A DNA stretch of 64,000 bases from Nemophila menziesii (lineage: Eukaryota > Streptophyta > Magnoliopsida > Boraginales > Hydrophyllaceae), in contig JARWIR010000008.1 in NCBI GenBank assembly GCA_029959085.1, forward strand, positions 3,038,001 to 3,102,000, written 5' to 3'. Under the pieces are notes generated by a model. That model was given only the letters and a program-made list of their open reading frames with translations, had not been told where the DNA came from and made no database searches. Position numbers and translations under genes: made by a program. Shown here in pieces: positions 1 to 10,307 of this stretch; the first letter of the stretch is position 1, and each line of letters opens with the position of its first letter.

Positions 1-70
1 ATTTATGAGTGCATCATTTATAACTTTATTGGGAGTTATATAAAAACATGTCAACGATATTGTTTTACAG

Positions 71-1031
71 GATGTGATGAACCAAGGATTTGTATTTGGG
101 TTACGAGTTAATGGATATGAATCTTCATGAGATTATTAATCTTCTCCGCCGTTATTGAATGATCACTGCAAGTTTTGCATGTTACCGTTACTCATTTATT
201 AATTTGATAATTATTTTTTTATTTATAGTTATATGATTATGGATTAATAGGGGCTTATCCAGGTTTTTTCAATGGCTAACTAAAAATCAAAACAATCTCA
301 GGGAAATAAAGGATAAATTTTCCGTTTGAGGGAGGGTAAAAAATATTATATTTAGACTTGGGTTAATGTATATTTTCCCTTATTGCATCCTCGGTCCGGA
401 AAGAAACACACCTGATCCCAGGAATAACCAGGTCACATGTTAAGTAAATGTATATTAAAAATATATGAATATGGTTCCAATCATGTTTTTTATTTGTGAA
501 AGCTAACTTTTATGAGGTTTGGAACATCTACACTCAACAAACTACGAAATCTATTTTCGTTAATGCAAAATAACTACGAAATGAAAATTGGGGCCTTTGG
601 ATTTGCAAGAAGAAGAAGTGAAACGAAGAGTTTATGAACGAATATTCTAAAGATAAAGCGTTCATAAGAGCGCTTCCTTATTCCAGAGGAATTCAATTTT
701 CTCATCTATACCTGTGGTCTGATCCAATTGCCATAGATTTGTTGCAACTATGCTCACATTCGATCCAGCTAAGAGAATTACAGTCACAGAAGATCTTTGT
801 CATTTTAACATGTCATCATTTCATGATCATTGGAATTCCAATGCTTCTCAATATATTTTGGATCTTAATATTTAAGCGAATATGAGCGATGCTTTACTTA
901 GGAAAATTATGTTGAAAACTATTAGTTACTACCATCCCGAACCACCTTTTTGGAATTCACCTATGAAGAAAGAAGCTGTGATCCATCAAAATGAGTATAA
1001 AAGATCAATGGTTCTAGAATCTTCAAGATAA
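71..1031 (+). pseudogene. MAP kinase (MPK) gene relic, broken
   Basis: Two separated pieces read as a plant mitogen-activated protein kinase. Piece one follows an acceptor-like TTTTACAG and, in the frame through 93-150, reads KDLYLGYELMDMNLHEIIN, the hinge and alpha-D region of MAPKs (YELMDTDLHQII in the family). A frameshift later it shows NDHCKF, as in the family's NDHC. Piece two (from about 634) reads FIRALPYSRGIQFSHLY, then after a frameshift near 748 reads MLTFDPAKRITVTEDL, the subdomain XI signature, and ends with a YYHPE-like C-terminal tail before TAA at 1029-1031. An in-frame TAA lies in the tail and the catalytic loop is absent, so this cannot make a kinase. The PYSRG and YHPE features look most like the group C plant MPKs, but the subgroup is a guess. 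About 400 nt of AT-rich, intron-like sequence separates the pieces. Confidence 0.72.
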
Positions 1032-1532
1032 AAGAAATGTTTTAGCCTTTTGAAAAAGCATGTTTTTGCATAATTTTTGGGATTAATGATGTAAAAATTT
1101 ATTTTTGAGATTCTATTACACAATGTTGAACTCGTTATACTTTTGAATTTGGTTATACACGTTATATTTAATTTATGGACAGTTTTTCCTTTTTTGTTAT
1201 TATTTAGTTTTTTTTCCTTCTTATTAATAAATTCCGATTTTAATGTCCTAGGAGAAGATAAGACAACACAATGAAAATATTGTTCACTAAAACCGAGAAA
1301 ACCAAATTTCCATCTCTCTATTAGCTCGTCATTTGGATACTAAAAAACAATTTGACCAAAAAAAAAATACCAGAAAATATTTGCTGCAAAAGAATTACAA
1401 GTTCAATAGTGTTGGACATTTTAGCGTAACTGATCTCTCCTTTTTGCATTAAAACAAGAGTGCACGCTTGTTTTAATATGATAAAGAGATATTCGGGGTC
1501 ATAAGGTTTGTCGGGGGTCGGGGTCCAAGGTG
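1032..1532. other. AT-rich spacer without recognised feature
   Basis: No homology or coding frame recognised between the MAP-kinase relic and the first Athila fragment. The small minus-strand frame at 1321-1593 overlaps the start of retrotransposon sequence and is treated as chance. Confidence 0.5.
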
Positions 1533-2988
1533 TCTTATTTAGAGATTCTAGATAGAAAGGGGTGTGAGAATCAAGTTGCGGATCATCTGTCACGTCTTGA
1601 AGGTTCAGAGTCGAATAGTAGTCCTGAGTTAGTTAATGAAACATTCCTCGATGAAGGTCTATTTTCTATACATGATTTTACTCCATGGTACGCAGACATT
1701 GCAAATCTTATTGTTAGTGGTAACTTTCCTGAAGGAGCCACTTCACAGGATAAGAAAAGATTGATGAGCCGTGCTAAACAGTTCTTTTGGGAGGATCCGT
1801 TCCTCTACAAAGTATGTGGTGATCAGATGGTGAGAAGATGTATACCTGAGAAAGACGTCTTCTCAGTAGTTGCGGGTTGTCACGATTCACCTTATGGAGG
1901 ACACTTCAAGGGCAACCGCACAGCTGCTAATGTATTACAATCCGGTTTTTATTGGCCTACATTGCATAAGGATTGTCATGAGTATGTTAAGAAGTGTCAT
2001 AGATCCCACTTTACTGGTAATATATCCAAAAGGGACGAGATGCCACATAATAACGTTCTTAAAGTTGAAATATTCGATGTTTCGGGTATTAATTTCATGG
2101 GTCCTTTTGTACCATCCAATGAGAAACAATACATCTTACTAGTTGTTGATTACGTGTCTAAATGGGTAGAGGCTGTGGCTCTACCAACCAATGATTCACG
2201 AGTAGTGATTAAATTCTAGAAGTCTCATATTTTCACTAGACATGGCACACCCAGATTTATTATCAGTGATGGAGGTTCACACTTTGTGAACAAATATCTG
2301 AAGACAGTGCTAGAGAAGAATGAGATAAGACATCGTGTTTGTACAGCGTATCATCCACAAGACAATGGTCAAGCTGAGGTTTCAAATCGAGGGGTAGAAT
2401 TTATCCTAGAGAAGACTGTTGGTCCTACTAGAAAAGATTGGTCAATGAAGTTAGATGATCCTTTATGGGCCGACCGTACTAAGTATAAAACTCCTGTTGG
2501 CATCTCCGTATCGTATGGTTTATGGTAAGGCTTGTCACTTACCTCTTGAACTTGAATTGGGTGCATATTGGGCGATAGCGTAGTTGAATTTAGATACTAC
2601 TTTGGCCGGTGAGAACCGTATGATGAAGTTGAATGAACTTGATGAGTTTCGGTTACATGCCTATGAAAACGCTAAATTTTATAAGGAGAATATTAAGAGA
2701 TAGCATGATAATCATATTTGTGTGAAGAAGTTTGAAGTTGGACAGAAGGTCCTGAAATACAACTCCAAGTTCAGTAATTATCCGGGAAAGTTGAGATCGG
2801 AATGGTCTGGTTCGGACGTTGTGACCAAAGTTACGCCTCATGGAGCGATAGAGATTGACCACGCAATCGAGAACCACACCTTTATGGTGAATGGCCATCG
2901 ATTGAAAATTTATCATGGAAGCGAGGATACTAATCGCATGGTGGATCCACATCTTGGGGAAGTCATGTACCTCCTTGAAGATGAATAG
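1533..2988 (+). pseudogene. Athila pol remnant: RNase H end plus integrase
   Basis: The frame opens with the end of RNase H ([19 protein letters not shown]) and continues into the integrase HHCC zinc finger ([13 protein letters not shown] followed by CHEYVKKC, with the next expected cysteine changed) and the DDE core ([32 protein letters not shown]). It closes with the C-terminal GHRLKIYHG region and a stop at 2986-2988. Inactivating changes are visible: TAG at 2217-2219, a small deletion near 2500 that shifts frame, a CAG-to-TAG change near 2580 and a TGG-to-TAG change near 2701. It is a dead internal fragment of a polyprotein that in C spans about 1,876 codons. Gag, protease and RT are absent. 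Confidence 0.88.
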
Positions 2989-2999
2989 ATGTGATAAGT

Positions 3000-3033
3000 A
3001 ACCCGTCGAGCTTAACGACGTTAAACAAAAGCC
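3000..3033 (+). other. Invariant 34-nt block after the pol stop (copy A)
   Basis: Begins AACCCGTCGAGC and contains TTAACGACGTTAA, an inverted repeat around a central A. It is identical over all 34 nt to the blocks at 28734-28767 (B) and 19522-19555 (C, minus), although the coding sequence on its left is clearly diverged. Function unknown. Confidence 0.75.
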
Positions 3034-3199
3034 ATTTTATTTGTATATTAGTTTATTGCTTTATGTTTTTCAATTCCTAGTGTATATTTCTAAGTATAAT
3101 ATCGAGTCATAGTGTCTACTTTTAATAGAATTGATAAAGGTAGTGTGTTAATTGTGTAGGAATTTAGTTTGGGGTGCTGATGAACAAAAGAGGGAAAAA

Positions 3200-3565
3200 T
3201 CTGCTGCATTGGCTGACTAGCCGATGGAGGAAAACACGAGCCCTCGTTTCTAGGATTCGGGTTGTTGCCTAGAGCTAGGAAAAATTTAAAGAGCCGCATC
3301 GGCTAGCCAGTCAGATCTCCGGTATGCCGGCGAGAAGGAAAACACGTGCCCTCGAGTTGCTCGACTCGGGTACTTTAACGGAGCGAAATATTTCGAAGAA
3401 CAGCGCACCGGCTAGCCGGTGATACCACCGGTATGCCGGTGCCCAAAAACACATAGCCTCGTGTAGTGGACTCGGGTTCAAGGCAGAAAGTTACAAAAAG
3501 AGAGACGTCCAGCACCGGTATGTCGGCTATTTCGCCGGTAATGACGGTCAGTATGTCGGTTTTGA
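3200..3565 (+). repeat. Tandem array with paired palindromes (A type)
   Basis: About three units of roughly 110 nt, each with a CCCTCG...CTCGGGT stretch and a palindrome pair. The clearest pair is CACCGGCTAGCCGGTG at 3406-3421, a perfect palindrome, followed by CACCGGTATGCCGGTG at 3426-3441, start-to-start 20 nt. A second pair lies near 3297 and 3317 with the same 20-nt register. It occupies the same place between integrase and the env-position ORF as the AACCGGGTWCCCGGTT arrays in B, C and D, but uses a different palindrome. Confidence 0.75.
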
Positions 3566-3647
3566 AGAGTTTGTTGCCTTATACACTTCTTACCTTATCA
3601 AGTGCAAACCCTAGCCTCTCCCATACGAATTTTACAGCTCCCAACCT

Positions 3648-3655
3648 TATAAATA
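3648..3655 (+). promoter_or_regulatory. TATA box upstream of env-position ORF (A)
   Basis: TATAAATA lies 276 nt before the ATG at 3924, followed by a C- and A-rich leader. B and C have TATATATC at 273 nt before their env-position ATG. A candidate internal promoter; not proven. Confidence 0.45.
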
Positions 3656-3923
3656 GACCTTGAAGCTTGATTAAACCTCTACAACAAACACCATAACATC
3701 AATAATCCTCTCCTCCATCTTCCATAAACACAAATTCTTCATCAAATTCATCACACTACACCATAAATCACCGTCAAGATCATCAAGCTATCAAGAATGC
3801 TTCCAAGAATCATCAAGAAACCTTCTTTCATCATCAAATCCAAGCAAGAAACTCAAGCTACACCAATCTTTCTTAACTTTATACCATTCTTGGTGTAACT
3901 TGAGTTTGGGGTCAAACTAAACA

Positions 3924-4379
3924 TGACAAACATAACAGATGCTATGGATGAACAAAAAAATTTCAATCCTAGGGAAGAACAAAAATTTGCCTGAAGCCAC
4001 AATTGAAACGGCCATCAATCTTGATGAGCCTATTGAAAAGAAACAACAAGAAGAGGCACCTGCACAACCACTACCCAAGAAATTCACAGCTAGGATGAAG
4101 GTACCATTAAAGCCTAAAGGAAAGACACAAATTCAAGATCAAAGTTTTTCTACTTCCTCTCAGAATAATTCTTGCACACCTCCAAGGGCTATCAAATTGC
4201 AACATGAAGCCGATCTTTTAAGAAAAGAAAACAAAGCACTTTGGGTGGAAATTGCACAAATTAATTCACAATTGGAAGAGGTAACTTCGATCATGGATAT
4301 TTATAATTATTCTTCTTCTTCGGAAGAGGACATGATGGATCTTTATGGCCAGGTACCCCGTTCTAATTCTTCCTCTTAA
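3924..4379 (+). pseudogene. Env-position ORF remnant of A, central domain missing
   Basis: The ATG at 3924 follows the motif GAGTTTGGGGT exactly as in B and C and starts MTN as theirs do, but this frame stops after about two dozen codons. A second frame then runs to TAA at 4377-4379. The protein has a basic, proline-rich middle (RMKVPLKPKGK) and a heptad-like stretch (LQHEADLLRKENKALWVEI) suggestive of a coiled coil, which matches the coiled coil closing the 438-residue proteins of C and B. The ~250-residue central domain of C and B is absent, so this is either an internally deleted copy or a different short ORF3 type. No signal peptide or membrane segment is seen. Confidence 0.6.
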
Positions 4380-4438
4380 TTAATGGTAGGCAGTAGGTAG
4401 TTTAGTTTTTAATTTTATTTTTTTATTGAGTCTTTTTC

Positions 4439-4458
4439 GAGTCGTGGGGACACGGCTC
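4439..4458 (+). other. Conserved hairpin after env-position ORF (A)
   Basis: GAGTCGTG-GGGA-CACGGCTC: 8-bp stem with a GGGA loop. Compared with B and C, one arm differs by A to G, leaving a U-G wobble that keeps the RNA stem. Confidence 0.65.
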
Positions 4459-5416
4459 ACTTTTGAGTTTGGGGTGGGGTTCGTTGCCTCATCCCAATTT
4501 TTTGTGTTTTACATGCTTTTTGGAAAGATTTTTTTTAGGGTTGCGTTTGACTGTAGAGTATTTTAAATACCCCCATCAAGCATGCTTTTCATGAATTTAT
4601 GATAGAAAATAGTTGTCTTTAGGAGTTAGTGTAAAACGCACTTAGATTGCATGCAAATATGAGATAATTGATAGGAATAATTAATGGACAATGCAAAAGA
4701 AGCAAACTCTTGCTTAAGGATAATGAGTGGTTTGTAGAATGTGAGATCTGAATGAGTAGAGAACCCACTTAGGTATGAACTAGAGGCAAGCTGTGTAAAT
4801 AGGAAAATGATAGAGGCAGTTATTTGTTAGCCCTTTGAATCCTTTTTGGCCTTCTATCCCTGAATTAATTATATCCTTCTTAGCCAAGTTTGTAGCCTTT
4901 AAGCCTTTCTTTTGTCTTCATATTATAAGCCAATTTCCCTTTAGATTGTTAGGCATTACCATATGACCCGCACTTGAATCACGATCCTAAGACTTCCTGT
5001 CTTGAACTTGAGTTTGGGGTGGTGGGTCCACTATATGGGAATTTACATTGGGTTGTGTTTTTTTGAGCTTATCAATTGTGCTCGGTTATGTATTTTAATG
5101 ATGATTCACATGTTTATTATATTTTAACCCTTTGACGGGGTAAGAGTAAATGAAAAAAAATAGAAAAATAGAAAAAAAAGAGATATGAAAAGTTATGAAA
5201 AGAAAAAGTTTATGAAAAATATCATGATATCTCAACATCAGCAAGAGAGTCATGACTATACAAAAGAATGGAAATTTCATTTAAAAAGAATAAATATTTG
5301 GACCGACAAAGAGGAAATTTTTATGTGATAATCTTTAGTGCTTATTGAGTTAATTTGGGGACACTATATTAGCGCGTAAAATGGGTTGAGTGAGAATGTA
5401 TTCGATAAAAAGAAGA
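4459..5416 (+). other. 3' non-coding region of fragment A
   Basis: Collinear with 31264-32180 of B. It holds the polypurine-like GAGTTTGGGGT at about 4468 and again near 5008, the TTGACTGTAGA stretch and the A-rich stretch near 5150. It ends before the polypurine tract and LTR would be expected. Confidence 0.75.
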
Positions 5417-8400
5417 TGGGTTGAACCAACTAAATGATAATTTTGTGGACAATTATTAGAAAAAAATAGTTATCTATAATATATTACAAGTTTGTATTTT
5501 ACATGTGATTAAATGTTTACTTTATATGACCTTTTTTCCATCAACTTAACTAAATATGCAGGTGATAAAGATTACTTAAAGCAATAATATAGAATTATCA
5601 AAGCTAAACATTATATGTCATAGATAATAGTTATGATAATTTTCTTGAGCAAATAGGGCAAAGATGATAGACCTTAGCTACAATTTACCCATTACATTAA
5701 TGTACTAAAATATTAAGTATTTCATTTTAAATTTTTGTTATCTTACATTACTATCTTTATTTTAACTAAGTTAACATATAAGGCAGGATTTATACGTACA
5801 AATTCTAATTTTCTATTATTTTATACATACAAAATTATATTATTCAAAACACATCAAATAAAAATTAAAAAATTCGAAACACATTTAAAGAATAATTTTT
5901 CTTTTTCCTTATTCGAATAATAATTATATCAAAAAAGATAGTTAATATATATAACTAATATTCTTTATTTCAACAAGCTTCCCTTTATTTGATAGTCAAC
6001 CACTTCTATCAAACCTTATTCAAATTCAAACTTTTTGTCAACTATTTATTGTTTTATTTGAAAATATAATGTATCAATTAGGTTAAAGTTATAAGTTATG
6101 CCTATCAGTTCTACAATAAAAATATTTAATGGCCACTTTAGCAAGAAATTAAATGAATTCCTTAACTTGACAATAATAAGTTTACATGACCATCTCGAGA
6201 TAATTTTTAAAGTGATTATAAGAAGTTGGACAAATTTATAGAATGACCTTGAACAATTTTTCAAATGCTAAAAATCATTGGCATAATTTGGAGTTTTTTA
6301 GAATATTGTATGTCATACTAGTTGTAGCACTGTATAAGATTTATTTACTTCATTGGAAGAAGTGCATTTTAACCTCATTAACAGTTAGTTTTCCATGATG
6401 ATCATATTAACGAATATTGGAAACCAAATTTTTTTGAGATTAAAAAGATGGAATTAGATGTGAATCAAGAGTTGTTTAAATCATAGCCCACCCATAAGGA
6501 ACTTAAATAGTGGTCTCCATCTAAAGAGGATTACTATGAGAAACTAAAAATGACTTATAATAATTTAATGAATGAAAATTCAATTGATAAACCTACAATG
6601 ATTATTTCTTTTATATATTATGCATCTCTGTTCTATAGCTCTCCATATAATCATCAGCCTACTCATTATCAATGTATATTAAAATTGGTAAAAATAAGAA
6701 TCTCAATTAATACTACAAAAAAAGTATAAATAAAGAAAAAATATTTCATAATCCTGCAATCCTTGTTACATATTTAAAATGTGAAGATCACCTAATTATA
6801 TATGACTATGATTATTAATTTCATGATATTTATTGTATATTTATGATGGGACACTAGTTTTATAGTTATATTGAAAAAATGTTTATTTTGTTAATGAATG
6901 AATATTTGAAATGTTTAACTCAATTTGTAGGATATGGTTTTTGGGGTATGTTGTCACTTAGGATCATGTATTATTATGAGTTGTATTGGGTGTAAAATTT
7001 TTAAAAAAGTAACAATTAGATTATATATTTCATATCTTTCCCTTCACTATAATAGATTCCACTTATTATTAATGTAGGCTAATTATTGCAACAAAAAACA
7101 CAAAATATTATGTTTGTCGGGTTTTTTCCGGGAGAATGCTTAATATTCTTCATATCAGAGATGACTAATATTTAATGTAACATTATTTATGAGGATAATA
7201 ATTTTATATTGTAACTTTGTTGCATAATATTGTATATATATCAAATAATATTTAATGTGGTAACACTAATATAGATTTGACCTTCCAATAATCGATGCTT
7301 CCAAACATCATAATCAAGGTTGTAAAAGAAATTTTTCCAAAACCACATTCTACATCATCTAGAATAATTGTAGGCACATGATATTGTTCCTTAATTTTTA
7401 TCATTTTTTTTTATTTTATGACTATGTCTTGTTCCTAATCGATTTTAAAAGATAATAAAGACGATCTTACTTTATAATGATTGTAATACTTATGTTCATT
7501 TAATCTTGTAGGAAGTAATGTGAATCTGGAACAATTATATGGTCACTTTGTGGATGTAATAAACACATTCGATTATTCTTAATCTTGCGTTATTTATTTT
7601 AAAAGTATTTATATATTAAATGTATTCTAATATGATTAACATATTTTTTATTATTAACATGTACAAAATGCAATTTGGTCAATGTATGTATCTAAGTTTT
7701 TGAATGGCAATGAAATAAAGAAACAAAGGGTTATCATTGGTGTCTACAGATATAAATTGGTATCTAAGTTTAAAACACAAGACATGTATCAAAATAAAAT
7801 ATGGTAAGTTTTTATATATTATTTTGTCTCTTACATATTTTAACATGCCTATTAGTCCAATACTTTTTTAATACCATTCCAAACCATATTTTGTCAATAA
7901 TGAAATATTTTAGTAGGCTTAGTAGACCAATACTTTTATAAATCATGTCAAACTATTCATTGTCAATAGCCAAACTAATTGAACATGTAAATATAAAAGA
8001 AAAGCTTATTCAGCTACAATTATATAAATATAAAACATACAAACCCTAGTTATTATATTTAATTGCTACCTCTACTCCATCTTCATCCTTTCTTCTCAAC
8101 CCTCTCTCTATTTGTCATCTTCAATTTTTGCTCAATTTCTTGTACAAATGATTTATTTTGTTTCCTTAGATATGCAATAAAATGTAATTTTAATTATAAC
8201 TAGCATTCATTAAAAAAATACTACAATGTAATTCGAGATAGAATGTTGAGGGGTATATCCCAACACTTCGTATTCATAGATCCTAAATTTGAATGATCAT
8301 ACAAAATTTTATGATGCCTAAATTCTAAACCTTTTTTTATTATTTAGCAACTTTGGAAATCTAACTCTAGATATCTTATAAATATTTATAACTCATTTTC

Positions 8401-8520
8401 CTAAAACTTCCCTTCCGAGTGTAGTTAAATTCATAACACAGTTACATATTAAATAATTGTATATGGATTAATGTTAAGCACTAGAACTATAACTTATAAC
8501 TAACAAGATTCCACATATTT
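5417..8520 (+). repeat. Duplicated block, copy 1, left part
   Basis: Aligns end to end with 48530-52030, apart from a LINE insertion at 49878-50341 in the other copy, with only a few percent difference. It is AT-rich with no intact gene. The alignment is cut at 8520 by the SINE/Athila nest and resumes at 34221. The left junction with fragment A falls within an ATAAAAA stretch near 5415. No target duplication or terminal repeats were found, so I treat the block as a segmental duplication rather than a fresh transposition. Confidence 0.88.
6430..6603 (+). pseudogene. Unrecognised coding-like stretch in duplicated block
   Basis: One frame reads through about 58 codons with one internal stop and hydrophilic, protein-like composition (KEDYYEKLKMTYNNLM). 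The other copy at 49510-49684 keeps the same frame and the same stop. I do not recognise the family. It could be a transposon ORF remnant or chance. Confidence 0.25.
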
Positions 8521-8608
8521 TGATTTTAATATGTGGGTCACCTAGTTCTGATTTACCTAGGAATATACATGGGGAGGCGTGTATATCCCCGTGGGATTAG
8601 TCGGGTGC
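8521..8608 (+). mobile_element. SINE, left part (split by element B)
   Basis: Joined to 34185-34220 this makes a ~124-bp SINE: a TTTACC region, GTGGGATTAGTCGGGTGC at the break, then GCGCAAGC and a poly(A) tail. That tail region resembles the 3' part of Au/TS-type plant SINEs. It is shorter than a full SINE and shows no clear A or B box, so it is probably 5'-truncated. It is flanked by a ~16-bp target duplication (AAGATTCCACATATTT at 8505-8520; the same with one change at 34220-34235). Copy 2 has the empty site near 52010-52028. Confidence 0.78.
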
Positions 8609-10172
8609 TGATGTCTCCCTAATTTTTCTTATTTCTGACCCTTAGGAGACATCATTTTTGGTGTTTATTTAATTATTTTGATAGACTTTTGGACTAAATA
8701 TGCAATAATCCGGAATTCCCTTTTTATTTCTAGCATTTTTAAATTGTTAAACTTTTGCGCGTAATATTGGTATTTTTAGTGTAAAGTTTACAGGTTTTTA
8801 GATGTTAGCTAGGAGAGGAATCCGAGGAGAAAATCAAAGATCGTGAATTAGAGTCAAGACTTGAAGATAAATCCCGAAGATATTATTTTTAGAGCTGAAA
8901 ATCTGTTTTCCAGGCCATAGATTGCTGATTTCAAGGTGCTTAAGAGCTGATTTATTCGCTGACCTTTGAAGAGAAAACGATCCTTACCGAGTTACGAGAA
9001 TTTAACAACTGATTTCAAGTCAATCGGAGTCATAACGAAGCGGGAAAAGCCGTTTTAGTGAAGGTGTATCAACAGTTACGGGATTTTGGGCTTAGAAATT
9101 GGGCTTGGACATTTAATTAGTGTTTTATTTTCTGGTCCAAGCCCTAATCCGTTTTTATGCTTATAAAAGGAGGTCTGGACTTCTATTTTTCATACAATTC
9201 ACATTCCACAAGATTAAACACCAGAGAGAAGCAACAGAAGGAAGAAAGAAGAAGCTACAAGAGCTGGAGAGGGTCTATATCTCCGTTCGTAGTCATTCCA
9301 ATTCCGGAAATTAGGTTCTTTTTATCTTTTATTTTGTAATCAAATATGAATTCCATTTCTTTTAATTTAGTTTTTATTTTCAATATGAGCTAAACATTTC
9401 ATAGTACTTGAGAATGCTATATGGGTGATTCCTAATCTTAATAAATTCCATGTCCTGAATTTGGGTTTCTGCTAAATTAAACTAGTTTGTGTCTTTTATT
9501 CTTTTCGATAAATCAAGATTATTTACTGTTTTTAGAGTAGCTAACTAAGAACAGGTGTTAGTATCTAGGCTATTCCACATATGTGGCGTGTGGATCATCC
9601 TGACGGAGGGTTTAGGTACGGAAATATTTATTCAATCTAGGATAGAAGCTATTGATTCTGACGAACTTAGCTAATCCTAGGGCCAATGAGGTAATAAACT
9701 TAACCATCCAAAAGTGGATCATATTTACCCTGACGGGACTAGTGACACTCTAGGATAGCCTTATAGTCCACCCTGACGGGGGTATAAGGAATTTAGAATC
9801 CCGACCATTATAAATGACCAATTTAGCCCTTAAACAGAATATGTTATGAATTAGAATTTGGATGACCCCTTGCGTTCTCAAGTGCTATCTTCTCCCACTG
9901 CGTTTTCACTCATTGTACTTGCGTCTTAGCTTTTTACTTGCATTCATAATTTGTCTTTCATTCAGTAGTTCTAATAAACAAAACCAAACAAACACCTTTT
10001 ATTTACTTGCTTTCATAAGTGCAACCAATCATTATCTGCTAAACATTGTAGTCAACCATCCCGTCCTTGGAACGAATCTGTTTTATCATATATACTACTT
10101 GGGACAACCGTACACTTGCGGTTGTGGTTCGATTATTATTTGCATTTATTTAGAACACACAAAGGACCACCA
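8609..10172 (+). repeat. 5' LTR of element B
   Basis: 1,564 bp. It starts with an inverted-repeat pair (TGATGTCTCCC at 8609-8619 with GGAGACATCA at 8645-8654). A TATA box TATAAAAGG at 9162 marks the likely promoter. Four same-strand TGACG motifs lie at 9601, 9659, 9731 and 9774, in the transcribed part of the LTR. It ends ...GGACCACCA. Small frames inside it are not genes. Confidence 0.93.
9162..9170 (+). promoter_or_regulatory. LTR promoter TATA box (B 5' LTR)
   Basis: TATAAAAGG, preserved in all four LTRs (33169 in the B 3' LTR; on the minus strand 15119-15125 and 26334-26340 in C). Transcription would be expected to start about 30 nt downstream. Confidence 0.65.
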
Positions 10173-10178
10173 AGTTTT

Positions 10179-10196
10179 TGGCGCCACTGCCGGGGA
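10179..10196 (+). promoter_or_regulatory. Primer binding site for tRNA-Asp (B)
   Basis: TGGCGCCACTGCCGGGGA, six bases after the LTR. It matches the complement of the plant tRNA-Asp 3' end except at two positions. The C element has the same site with one mismatch. Confidence 0.85.
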
Positions 10197-10307
10197 CGGT
10201 AGCTTGTGACCACGGTGTTTATCCTTTAGTGATAGTTGCATTTATTTTATTTTATCAGTTTTACGCTTTTTGTTTGTCTAGCTTTTTCAGGTTTTTAGGT
10301 TTGGTGT

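Larger units (their letters stand above)
1533..5416 (+). mobile_element. Athila-lineage Ty3/gypsy fragment A, decayed, no LTRs
   Basis: Collinear with elements B and C from the end of RNase H through integrase, palindrome spacer, env-position ORF and 3' non-coding region. It is truncated at both ends: it starts abruptly in RNase H near 1533 and stops within the 3' region near 5416, where the duplicated Copia-related block begins. Coding parts carry several stops and frameshifts. It belongs to a subfamily distinct from B and C, since its spacer palindromes and env-position ORF differ. No LTR, primer site or target duplication was found. Confidence 0.9.
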
